From contig JAUIRK010000955.1 in the NCBI GenBank assembly GCA_030549495.1, forward strand, positions 62,001-126,000: DNA of 64,000 nucleotides, read 5' to 3'. The notes under the pieces are model-generated. The model made no database searches and was not told the DNA's origin. It saw only the letters and a program-made list of their open reading frames with translations. The position numbers and the translations under genes are program-made. The first letter of the stretch is position 1. Each line of letters opens with the position of its first letter. Positions 41,725 to 52,680 of this stretch are shown here, piece after piece. Source of the DNA: Nectonema munidae (lineage: Eukaryota > Nematomorpha > Nectonematoida > Nectonematidae).

Positions 41725-44301
41725 TTTAATCGGTTAAGATTTCATTTGGATGTTTAAAAAATTGCATAGGTTTTGTGATATTTATGTAATTCAATTTCAT
41801 GCCCTTATACTACGTTTTTAACATATGTAGCGAATCCATATCTGAAGAAAAAAGAGTACTAAAGGTTTCTGTTTTCTTTTTAAATTTGAGACTTCTGCTT
41901 TTTACGCATAGCATAAAACTCATTTACAAATAAATTTTAGCTTGCGGGCATATACCAGAAAATGTTCAGAGTTTTTTCATAAAAAAAATATTTCAGTTGC
42001 ACACGATCCTTAGATATGCCGCTTTATCAAAGAACATTCTATAATATCTGAAAAATGACATTTTGAAAGCTGTGCATTCTTCAAATTTTTGTGAAGCCTA
42101 AAACGTTCTGCTGCTATAAATGCTTACAGTTTTTTTTTAGCTATCGACTTTTATATATTTAAAGTAATAGGTTAGTAACACTTATTATTATTGTACTCCA
42201 TTTTAAGGTTTTTTTTCTTGTGCAGACCCATCTTGGCGATTTTATCTATATAAAGAAGAAAGGACATTAGCGTTTATTTTCTTCATACCACGTTTTAGTG
42301 CATCTTGCTGTCTAGTGATTTTTTTCTAATCTAAACTTTGGTGCAAGGTAAACTTTCAACTCTTAGTCTCTTTTGTGGATGTGCGGAGACTGGTCAATAA
42401 CCCCAGAAAATTTATTTGCAAACAAGGTTTTTGATCATCACCAACCGTACACTCTTTGAAAGACCGGCTTGTGCTATTTCCCTTATCAGTCCAACGTTGT
42501 CATTCCAAAGCAAACTTTGAGAATCTCTGGCTTCTCGGCTATACGTTTTCAAAGTGTGATTCCGCCACACACAAACTAAGAATGGTTAGGGTCTAAAAGA
42601 CGAAACTAGTTTTGTACACGCGGCATGATTCGCGAGAAGCCGAATGCCAGCGTGCGAGTTGTAGCCATTCGGAATTTTTTATATCTACATAAAATAAAAA
42701 TGATTGAATTACTATATATATATATACTTGAAGTGAAATTTTCACTCAAGGGGTTATTAAAAAGTACTTTGCTATTTTACTTGCAAATCAGCAGATAAGC
42801 ACACTCTAAAAATGGCCATTTTTAATAAAAAGCCAGGCGCTAAAGTCAAAACGGACGCTTACAATCAGCAAAAGCAGTTTTTAACAGAATATATATATAT
42901 AGTTTCAGAGAAACCAAAAAATTCTATTGTTACACGGTGTTTGTGTTTTATTGCGTGTGACTATCTCCTTCATGCATTGGTTTTGTCAAAGTTGTCTTCT
43001 TTTGAAAAATTTTCTGTTACAACAACGACTTTAGAAGCAATATAATCTTGTAGGTGGAAAAATCAATAACCTCTCTTGACACAAATCAATATTCAATCTC
43101 TGAGTGGATTTTAATATAAAACTCTCTTCCATAATTGTTCACGGCAACACACCACCACACACACACACACATCCTTTCAGAATCTTTGGTTATGCAATGA
43201 TTGGATTATCGCGCACGCACGCACGCACGCACAGGTAAATGTCAAGGAAAGGCGCAATAATGATTTGCAATAAACTTTAAAATGGATGTAGTAAATAGCT
43301 ACCAGGCTTACCAACATTCAAATGAGTGTGTGTGTGTGTGTTTATATATTATTCTGACTCCAGAGGAATATAATAGGAAAACATTAATGATGAAGTGATG
43401 ACGTTTATGATTAAAATAATTAAGTGCGCACAGTGATGATGAATTTGGAGGAACGGCGCCCATTACATCATCACTTTTTCATGCCTTTTTACGAACAAAA
43501 CTCATCATCCTTATCACAATTTTAGTTGTTAAGTAAATATTGAATACATTATGGAGAATACAATATCTTTCTTTATTTTCATCTTCTCCTTCCTATGCTT
43601 TACGACTCCAACATCACGATCTCATTATCATCATCATCATCACGATACATAAAGAATTTTACCATAATATACCTGTTGTTAAAAAAATTAAGGAGCCTAT
43701 CATTTCTTGCCTAGTAAGTTTTTTCATTTGCACCAATTGTTCTCAAACCCTTTGAAGCTTCTATTTGCTTTTAGTAGACTCACAGGCCCGTTCCAATCAT
43801 TTGCATTTTTTAGTTATATGTATGCATTTTCAAATGTCAAAGCAATCATAAACATAAAAAAACAAATTTTTGACTTTATAATCAAAAAATTGTTAATTTT
43901 TGAAAGAAAATTTTTATTTTAGAGTAAAAATGTGAGGAATACAATTTTGAAGACTATTCGTAATGAAATTTTATATATTTAATTTTCTTGAGACTTTAGT
44001 GTCACTCTGATTCTTGAAAGGTTAACAGAAAAATTTCTCCATTGTACCAAAAAGATTCTTTTTATGTTAATTAGGTAATGCCTTACTTTGTGATTCCGTC
44101 AATCAAAAATTTTTTTCTAAATCTTTTTAAATGTAATGACTTAATTTTATGTACAGGATATAGAATCTTTAGTAATGTATATCAACGAAATAAGAGCTAC
44201 GTTGAAAAATGTATAGTTGGATGGACATCACAACAATATATAACTGCTTGAAAGAACTTTGATTGACGGAACGATAAAGTAAAACATTACCGTTAATTAT
44301 A
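41725..44301. other. Unassigned; promoter-like and GC-richer block, microsatellites
   Basis: 42236-42350 has a TATA-like TATATAAAGAAG followed about 100 bases on by GCAAG|GTAAAC, like a transcription start and first splice donor. 42370-42680 is clearly less AT-rich than its surroundings, with no open frame of note. A + strand frame from 42812 (MAIFNKKPGAKVKTDAYNQQ) could be an exon but has no recognised domain. Microsatellites: (CA)n at 43152-43170, (CGCA)n at 43213-43234 and (GT)n at 43326-43342. Confidence 0.35.
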
Positions 44302-45120
44302 CAGTGAAACTTCGATATCTCGAACATGTGATATCTCGAAGTTCTTTTATGGTACGAACTTTTTTGCCTATACATTACATGTAAATAAGTTTGGATATCT
44401 CGAACTTTGATATCTTGAATAACCCGGATATCTCGAAGTATTTAATTGTTACAAGCATCAAATTTAGCATGTTTATCTCCAACTTTTTACATACGTAAAT
44501 AATCATTTACAACAAAACACCAAATAATAAAAAATAAATGTTCTCTAACAATATTGCAGCAATACATCAGGGACCCTTTCCCTCTCCCCTCCACCTAATG
44601 TTTTCAGGGGGAAAAACGCATCTTGGTCCTCTCCCTCTTCTCCCCAATAAATTTCAGTGTTTAAAATTTTATTTATGCAACAATTGTTGCCATATTTTTT
44701 TTTCAATAAATTAAGTTTGTAATGAAAATCTTAATGAAAGTAATATGTCAACATCATCAAAGCTGCTTAGAGAAGTGATGTAAAACTAGGCATACGATGT
44801 GTGATGATCATGGATTTTCATAGTTTTTTATGCCTTCTACAAATCATCTACCATTTTTTGGACTTTCTGTCGCTTTGAGTCCGACTTACTGACGTTGATT
44901 TAAAATAAAATGCACTTTAAAAAGATATCAGGATCTGTTTATTTTAGCAGAGTTACTTTAGATCTAACAAACAGACAAAAAACATACCGGTCGATACTTA
45001 TTTTTCAAAAAATGGACTTGATAATAGTTTTTCTTGATATTTTGGATATCTCGAACACCTTGATATCTCGAAGTTTTTGTTTGGTCCCCCCTTCAAATTC
45101 GATATAACGAGGTTTTACTG
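44302..45120. mobile_element. pogo/Tigger-type MITE with TA duplication
   Basis: 819 bp. Left end CAGTGAAACTTCGATATCTC; the right end read inverted is CAGTAAAACCTCGTTATATC. TA flanks both sides (44300-44301, 45121-45122). Subterminal GATATCTCGAA repeats occur four to five times near the left end and twice near the right. These are the marks of pogo-like Tc1/mariner elements. No transposase frame survives inside. Confidence 0.85.
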
Positions 45121-45122
45121 TA

Positions 45123-46299
45123 AAGAAAAAGGGTTTATTGAAAATAGTTTGAAATTAAAAAAAAACAATTTATTATATATGATACATCATAAATATAATA
45201 CTTTATTAATAATAATCTTATATTTTTCAATAGATGTTAACCATGATTGGCAATTTTTTAATTGAAAAAATTCTGACATTTGGAAGAAAAAATTTAGATC
45301 TAAGGATCAATATTTGACAAAATTAATTTTTTTTAGTAAAATAATTATAAAATAACTCTGGTTTTTTGACTTGTTAATATGATGCGTTTTCACTTTATTG
45401 GCGTAAAAAACTTCAGAAAACAGAATTTATTTAAAATTAGCCATTTTTGTCTTTCAAAAAAATTTATTTTATTGAAATTTGTTCACTCTGATAATAACAG
45501 ATTATTATTTTGAAACAGATTAGCCTTATTCAAAATTCGAAAAGTACCAACTTAAATTTTAAAAGCACGAATGGTATATTCGTGTGTATGCATGTCTGGA
45601 TGTTTTTTTATGTCAGACGTGTAACAAATAAATAGGAAAGTTTGTATCAAGAATGTTAAATAATGATGAGCGTGACAATATAGGTTTCCAAAAGGCCCAT
45701 TTAGAATTGGTTGATCACTTGTCAATCAACTATTATGCAAATTGGGGGAATAAATTTGAATAGTCAAAATCAGCGGTAGAGTTGATTGCTGAAATTTTAG
45801 AGTTACTTTCCTATAAATACACTCTCATCGTATTTGCCAGGCCATTTATCACATTTCAAAGTTAGAAGGCTGAAAAAAGCTTTGCTTCCATTGCAAGGAT
45901 TTGTCATCTGGAAATATACGCTTTACGAATGTGGCGATATACCAACTGCAAGGCCACAAACCTTCCTTTGCTATGCCTGAAAGAAATATTTGTTATCAGC
46001 GAAACACGCGATGAACATTGAACACAACACATCCACTCTGAAGACATTCTGATTAGAATGTGTTGTTTACCTAGTTTAGGCATGTGTAGAAAGGAAAATT
46101 GTATTGAAAGGAAAATTGAGTGAATGAAAAAGATTTTATGAGATGATAATAAAGTTTAAACAGCAATTCTTCCCTCACTATCAAAGTAAAACGAAGAAGT
46201 AACGATTTTTACAGCATAGAAAGTTTTGGGAAGGCGTGACAGTTACATTGAGTTTATCTTGATTACACGAATCTCCAAACTTTTTAACCATAGACCCCT
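45123..46299. other. Unassigned interval
   Basis: No recognised gene. 46271-46299 (CCAAACTTTTTAACCATAGA, then CCCCTTGG) resembles a hAT end, and 46733-46786 (CCAGGGGTCTATATTGACTA) may be its relation. The body between 45.6 and 46.2 kb is of normal complexity but shows no motif I know. Confidence 0.3.
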
Positions 46300-46455
46300 T
46301 GGGCGTGAGTAGGGTTGGTTAGATACTGAGTTTCGATAACTCAAGGTCTTGGGTTCGATCCTGCATCAAGCCTGCTTTCCTCATAGTTCGATACAAGCGG
46401 CGCAATTGTGCCTTCTCGATGAAAACACCCCACGCTACCTTTACCTTACCTTTAT
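46300..46455 (+). repeat. tRNA-derived SINE, family S, best copy
   Basis: GGGCGTGAGTAGGGTTGGTT (A-box region), AGGTCTTGGGTTCGATCCTG (B box), AAGCCTGCTTTCCTCATAGT, TGTGCCTTCTCGATGAAAAC, then a TACCTTTACCTTACC-type tail. It is the least damaged of the four family S copies. Confidence 0.85.
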
Positions 46456-46845
46456 CTTCATAGATTATTATTAGCTTTCTCTTCGACTCCCAGACAAGTT
46501 TGATAAAAATATGAAAACATTTTTTTTTTAATTTTTTTGAAGATGAGCAGTAATATATGAAAATTTATCTTTAGAATAATGGTATAGTATATAATATTTT
46601 ATTTGTTTATATACTAATGCAAAATTTCCATGAATATCTCGATTTTTTCCTGTCTAGAAATTCAATCGATTTTCCATAACATAACCTACCCTCTTTCAAG
46701 CTCTATGTAATAATCAACCCCTAGGAAACTCTCATCGACCCCAGGGGTCTATATTGACTATTTTGTGGTCCCCTGATCTTGGAAAAATGGAAAAGAAACC
46801 AAATGAAAGAGACACTATAATTATAATAATCCAATTTTACGGCTA

Positions 46846-48110
46846 ATGTTCCCACTACGCTGATGTTTAGCCGGTTTTTACCACTATGGCATTTTAGACA
46901 AAATTAGATTGATCTCTCATTATTTTGCGGCTCCATTCATTTCTATTTTGCTCGTCCCCTAATGTTAAATGTCTTTTGCTCATGTCTTTTTTGACTACTT
47001 CTATCCATGTCATCTTTGGCCTGCCTTTAATCTTACCTAAAGTTTGAATTTTATAAGCTTCTTTAATTAGATCACTGGAAGGTCTTCTATTTACATGCCC
47101 AAACCACCTTAACCTTTGTATTTCTAATACTTTATTTATTTCATTTACTTGACATAAACTTCTTATCTTTTAAATTAAATTTGCACATGATTCCTAACAT
47201 CCTCATCTCTGTGGTGTTTAGTCTATTTTTCTCAGATTCTTTTAAAGCCCAACCCTTGGCCACTATACACTAAACTAGACCTAATACAACTTCTATAAAG
47301 AAAACCCCTTAATTTAAACGAAAAGATACTATTGCATAAAATACCACTGCTTTAAATTTTTTCCAAGTTTGCATTCTATGTTCTACAGAGTTACCTACAC
47401 TACCTGTTTTGTCTAAAACCTCACCTAAATAACAAAATTGTTTAACCTCTTCTAATTCTACGCCGCCTACTACTACTTTTTCTTCCAATACTACATCGGT
47501 ATTTGGGTTGAAACTTAAACAGCAGCTACACTTAAAATTTGTTGTATTTATCAAACTGCCCTTAATGTTTAAGCATTTTTTATGTACCCACTTATTGCAA
47601 TGTACACAAAGAATAGAGTTTCTTTTAACTCTTTTTTCGCAAACTCCACAGGGATCTATTTTGGAAACTGTGTTCTCAGTACCCTTAAAAGAATCGCTAA
47701 TTTTCATCCACTTAGTTTTGCTGGTGTTTATTCTTAAACCTTTTTTCTCTAGTGTCTCATACCATGTGCTAATCTTTTTACTAAATTCTTCAGAAGATTC
47801 TCCCATTAGTACTATATCACCTGCATATAAAATATTAATTTTTATAAAAGTGTCTTCACTTTTGTACAAGGCCATAATGGCTCTCACTAGTCTTTCATTT
47901 ACCCTTTTTCTTCGCAAAGACCACTCAATGAGACTTCTAGAAACGGAGTCAAAAGCTTTCTCCAGGTCTATAAAAGCAGTGCCCATTTCTTGCTCTCTTT
48001 TCGATAAGCTGTCTAATGATAAAAATAGCGTCATTTGCGCTCTTGCCCGGCATAAAACCAAACACCAATTTTTTGCGGATATCCGATACATCTCGAGTCT
48101 CTAGTAATCA
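46846..48110 (-). mobile_element. LINE fragment: reverse transcriptase with embedded zinc finger, copy 1
   Basis: Minus strand. MGTAFIDLEKAFDSVSRSLI is motif A of a reverse transcriptase. LYAGDIVLMGESSEEF is the catalytic box, with the first Asp of the usual YADD replaced by Gly. KGLRINTSKTKWM follows. A treble-clef-like finger CGVCEKRVKRNSILCVHCNK, then WVHKKC and CSCC is inserted between these and the CYLGEVLDKTGSVGNSVEHR thumb segment. Continuing frames to about 46850 are broken. The region upstream of motif A is missing. LINE clade uncertain (RTE- or CR1-like). Confidence 0.8.
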
Positions 48111-49552
48111 AACTACCATATGGCCGTTAGGTGTTCGGAACAGACGGGCCCTCGGTCGAATTTAGAATCATTGATTATATTTTCATATATTCTAAAAATA
48201 TTGATGTATATTTTAGGATATTCAAATTGCGCGATCATAATACCATTTAAACTATATTTTCACCAAAATGACTTACTTTTCATTTCTGCTGTTTCAAATT
48301 TTCCCAGTGAGTTCGTATGAAGTCATTTTTGAATTATATTTATTGTTTCGATAGACTTGAATCTAATTGTCATTTTAAAAAGAAGTTTTATAATTAACAA
48401 TATTTTTCGTGAATGAAAATTAAGATTTTGATGAAGAAAAAAAAATTGTTTCATTATATCCCAAAAAGACTGAATGAATAAATTTTCGATATATAAGTTC
48501 CAAAAAAATATGAAGGAATTTTACTTGATATCAATTGTACACCTTTACTTACTAGCAAACAACATGTTATAGTTCATTTCAATCAAGTAATTCGTTATCT
48601 GATCTCACTTAGGATGAGCAGACATTGACTGAAAAATAGGGAAATGATAGAGCTGTAAACACATGGCATACTTTTGTGATTAATTCAAAGACTAACCCAT
48701 TTAAAAGCAGGACTGGGCAGTAAGAGTAAGGAATATTAATTTTTTTAGAAGTTTTTTTTTAATTTTTTTATTACAAATTTTGATATTGTTTGGTATCTTC
48801 GCGTAGGTATCAAGTCAAAATCCTTGAAATCTAAGATCCCTGCCACTAAAATCCCCTAAAACTTGGGTAGCAGTGATTTTAGTTTTCGGGGATTTTGACT
48901 GGATGCGCTTTTTTTCTATTTTTTTGTAATAGTTTTTTTTATCATTTGATAGTATTATTGGAATAGTATTATTGATAGTTTTCTTCCAATAATTTTCCAA
49001 TATAGATTTTACATATTTATGATGTTTAAAGATTTTTTAAGTGCTTTTAACTAAAAATTATTACATCTTGTGGTGTCTTTCGTTTCTTCTCTTTTCCTTA
49101 GTTAAAAAGCTGACCCAGGGCCGAATCGAGAACCTCTTCGCCCTGGGGTAGAGTGGTAACCAAAATTTTAAAAAATATACATACAATTTTTCATATGAGT
49201 TATATGTTACATATGTTTTTATGCTGCCAATAATTAATCAAAATTAGGGATCATACATAAATGACGTCCCCCCAAAATTTTTAAGTTTTTGAACACCCCT
49301 CCCTTCCCTCTCGTAATTTTTACCCCTCTTGCTCTATTTTTAATACAGAGCATCTAGAATTTGTTTGCCTCTACCCCCCCCCCCCCTCTGGTAGAGAACG
49401 TCATATATGTAAACTTTCTATAAAGAGGTTCGGGGGTGGGGCGCTCGAGATTCCTTAACCCCATCTGTACTCGTTCCTGATCTTACCACATAATGAGTAT
49501 AAAATTGGTGATTAAGCAATTTCTGATGATAATATGTCATTTGTATTATTAG
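48111..49552. other. Unassigned interval before a candidate exon
   Basis: AT-rich. A C13 run lies at about 49375-49387. No gene or repeat boundary supported. Confidence 0.35.
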
Positions 49553-49768
49553 GTCAAGTATAAAATAATTGAATGATCTCGGACACACCACAAGTTCAAA
49601 GCCAAATAGCGTCCGAGCAAAACTCAAAGAATGCAGAAGAAGAAAGAAGGATGAAGAGCTGGCAAAAGTTTAATGGCGGAGACGGCAGCGCTCTTGCTCC
49701 TTCTTCCACAATTAATGAACAAAATAAGAATGACTCCATCAATAACCAATCAAATCCACTCAACAATG
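49553..49768 (+). CDS. Candidate first coding exon of an unidentified host gene
   Basis: Acceptor TTGTATTATTAG|GTCAAG, then a short 5' leader with an in-frame TGA immediately before the ATG at 49573. Encodes MISDTPQVQSQIASEQNSKN, then a Glu/Lys-rich and Ser/Asn-rich low-complexity stretch to NPLNN. It ends at a strong donor AATG|GTGAGT in phase 1. Base composition is less AT-rich than the flanks and no transposon motif is present. The exon at 55263 continues it in phase, giving NNG-ILGTDDNKK. I do not recognise the protein. Other open frames here read through the donor and are likely shadows. Confidence 0.55.
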
Positions 49769-50204
49769 GTGAGTTTTCGCTTAGTTTTGGATGTACTAGT
49801 CAGCGCCTTGTTGAGCTATTTTATCAAATTGGAGAGAATCTCGACAAGTGTTGAATCTATTTATTGATCCTGAAACTATTTTGAAAGATTTTGCAAGTAA
49901 AAAGCCAAAAAGGTATTTTCCTAAAAAAAACTTCCGTACAATAACTCCACCAAGTATGTACTTGCCCTTCTTTGTATTAAAAAACATAAATTCAATATTG
50001 TTTATCAAAATTTTGGTATATTTAATTAGTATAGGCTTTTAATGCGTTATCTTATTTTATTTTTTGTTTCGCCCCGAACAATGTATATGCCTTTACTATT
50101 TCCTATTTAATTTTCTCATTGGTTTAGAAATGGGTTATTGAACACCAACATGACACCCGTTTCACAAGGAATGCACATCTCTGCTTTAAATATATCATTT
50201 TCTT

Positions 50205-50335
50205 TTGTCTTTTTCAATTCTATTTTGTCTTTATGCAGTTTTATTTTGTCTTTTTGCAGTTCTATTTTGTCTTTTTGTAATTCTACTTGGTCTTTTTGGA
50301 ATTCAAATTTGTTATTTTTTAAATTCTATTGCAGG
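50205..50335 (+). repeat. Array of 'TTCTATTTTGTCTTTTTGCA' units (FB3 motif)
   Basis: Six or so 20-21 bp units in one orientation, the same motif as the ends of FB3 at 33.1 kb. No inverted partner nearby, so it is a solo arm. It lies between the two candidate exons of the unidentified gene. Confidence 0.7.
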
Positions 50336-50662
50336 GTTGAACCAAGATCAATGATCGAATGAAGATCAACTGATCGAGGCCTTGCACTCCAACCACTAGA
50401 GCATTTGTCGACGATAAACGTTAAAAGATATGATATATTAAAACTGCTCTTCCTTTATTTTTCAATGCAATTTCATATATTTAAAGCAGATGATTTTCAT
50501 TTCTTGCAACACTGGTCTCACACTTGTCCTCAATGCTTTAAAAGACGGTCTGACTTTTGACATCTTTAATTTTAAAATGTAGCTTAGGTAAAAATATGTT
50601 ACTTCGCGTATAATGTAATAAAATTCAGTTTTACGGCGGCAAGCTGAGGTCTAGCCTGTTAA

Positions 50663-50762
50663 CCCATTAAATACCATAGAAATCAGACGATATCTAAAAA
50701 ACGCAGACGATTTATATTCAAAGTCATTGAAAAAAGCAGACGAAGATAAAATTACTTATGTT
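50663..50762 (-). mobile_element. MITE-A copy 4, truncated
   Basis: Begins CCCATTAAATACC after TTAA (50659-50662) and has three GCAGACGA-type sites (one changed to TCAGACGA). It breaks off after ATTACTTATGTT, where the LINE copy 2 fragment begins. Confidence 0.8.
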
Positions 50763-50763
50763 G

Positions 50764-51660
50764 GGACTTCTTAATAGGTTTGCAACTATGAAAAACAAAT
50801 GCATCTTTTACTTTATTTTACATCTCCAATTTTCCATCTTTTGCTCTTCCCCAAACTTTGTTCCAACTACCTCCTTCCAAGTTATTTTGGCCCTTTCCTT
50901 GCTTTTGCAAAGGGATAATTGAATAATTATTATCTTTCTTGCTCCGCATAATCTTTTTTAATAAGCTCATCTTTTGACCTACTATTTACATGATCAAACA
51001 ATCTCAATCTTTTATCTTCCATAACCTTATTTTACCATTACTAACCCTACAAAACTCACTTTACACATTATTCTCAACATTCTTGAACCAGTGGTATTTA
51101 GTCTACATTCCCAGATTCTTTAATGCCCGAACTCTGACCATTATACACTAAACTAGACCTAATGTACATTTTGTATAATTGACCTCTTAAATCACTACAC
51201 AAAATACTGCTTAAAGATCTATGCTGTATTGAATTCTTACCCTACCTGAAACATCTTAAAGTTCTCCTAAATACCAAAACTGATGAATTCTTTCTAATTC
51301 TACTTCATCTACCTCTACTTTTTCACCGAAATCCTAGGATTCGAAGAAATACTGCATCTGAATTGTTTCACTTTGAATATCCTGCCTTTACTTTGAGAAC
51401 GCGTATTGTGCACCCACATTCTGCACATTTACACAGAGAAGGGAATTATTTTGAACTCTTGACACTTCAATTTCTGCTTTCAATGCGTCACTCGCTTTCA
51501 TCCAATTAGATTTACTCATCCTTAATTCTAAGCCTTCTCTCTCTCTCTCTCTCTCTATCTAATACATTTTCTTTCTTTGAAGAAATTCTCTTGCTCCACT
51601 CTTTAGAAGAATTCATTACTAAAATTTCACGTGTACCTTCTTATTTCATTAATCTTATAT
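50764..51660 (-). mobile_element. LINE fragment, copy 2 of the zinc-finger LINE
   Basis: Runs parallel to 46846-47740 with the same landmarks: plus-strand ATTATACACTAAACTAGACC, TCTTTTGACCTACTATTTAC and TGTGCACCCACATTCTGCAC, the finger region. More diverged and shorter than copy 1, with many stops. Both copies lie in the same orientation about 4 kb apart. Confidence 0.7.
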
Positions 51661-52299
51661 ATCAAAAAAAAGTTTGCTCGCAATGTGTTTTTTATCTCTT
51701 TTTTTTTTAGTATAAAAACTTATCTTTTAGTTTCAAAGTGTTTTTCATATGAATTATTTTTGTTCTAAATCAAAAATTTTATTCTTGACTTTTTTCAATA
51801 GCGTTTCTTTATCCCAGTTTGATCAAGTAAAATCCTAGCAATCCTATATTAAAGAGGAAAGAACTTCCTATCGTTGAATGACGCAACCCCACATTTACGT
51901 TAAATTCATCAGAAAGTGAATTTTCAATTTATAGGTAGACAGGCAGGCATCCTCACTGTCATACAAACCGATTATAATTGCCTTTTCTTCTTAGAGCCCA
52001 TTCAATTATGATTTTAGAAAGAGAAACAAAACTTGCGGAAGTGGAGCACCGTAGAGAATGTTTTGAGTTAAAACTTTTAGAATGTCAGCAGCTTCCTTCT
52101 GAAATACATTGAGCATTTCTAAAGAACAACCACGCCATCCCAAAACTTTATTTGATTTGATTTCATCAACTACACGAATCTTCAAATGGCGCTTTAATAT
52201 TCTCCTGCTATCTATAAATATTTTATTTCATTTTCTCTAATTAGAAATATTTTCAGCATATTTTTTTCGGAATGCACACTTTTTCATCTACAATACTCG
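51661..52299. other. Unassigned interval
   Basis: A CT-rich microsatellite (TCTCTCTC) at 51537-51557 ends the LINE copy. Beyond it no gene or repeat was recognised. Confidence 0.35.
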
Positions 52300-52680
52300 C
52301 TAAGACTCTCCAAGCAAAACTCTACTGGACAAAGTGCAAAGCAAAGAGATTAGAAGAATGACAGGGGTGGAAGATATAGAGCAGTATTTGGAAGAGCATA
52401 GACTCCGTTGGCTAGGACACTTAGAGAGAATGGATCCACAAAGACTAACGAAGAGAGTATGAGATGAAAACATCACTGGACAAGCGAGGAGAGGGAGACC
52501 GAAAAAAAGATGGGAAGATGCTGTTAAAGAAGACATGAAAAAAAGGAATCTGAAGATTGAAGATGCTGAAATGAAAGGAAGATGGAGACGTCGCGGCAAA
52601 TTCAAGGTCGACCTTGGCCCGCCAGGACAAAGACCTGCTCATTAGAGCGAATTGATGATGATGATGATGATGATTACTCG
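52300..52680 (+). mobile_element. LINE 3' end with GATGAT tail
   Basis: Plus-strand frame VQSKEIRRMTGVEDIEQYLE, RLRWLGHLERMDPQRLTKRV, stop, GQARRGRPKKRWEDAVKEDM and GPPGQRPAH, then a (GAT)n tail at 52653-52674. RWLGHxxRM and RGRPxxRW are standard C-terminal motifs of RTE-like/craniofacial-protein-2-like LINEs. 5'-truncated, with at least one internal stop. Confidence 0.85.

Noticed and set aside
47508-48104. Long + strand open frame of 198 codons
   Set aside because: It is the shadow of the minus-strand LINE reverse transcriptase, whose motifs (DLEKAFDSV, YAGD, Cys-rich finger) are on the other strand.
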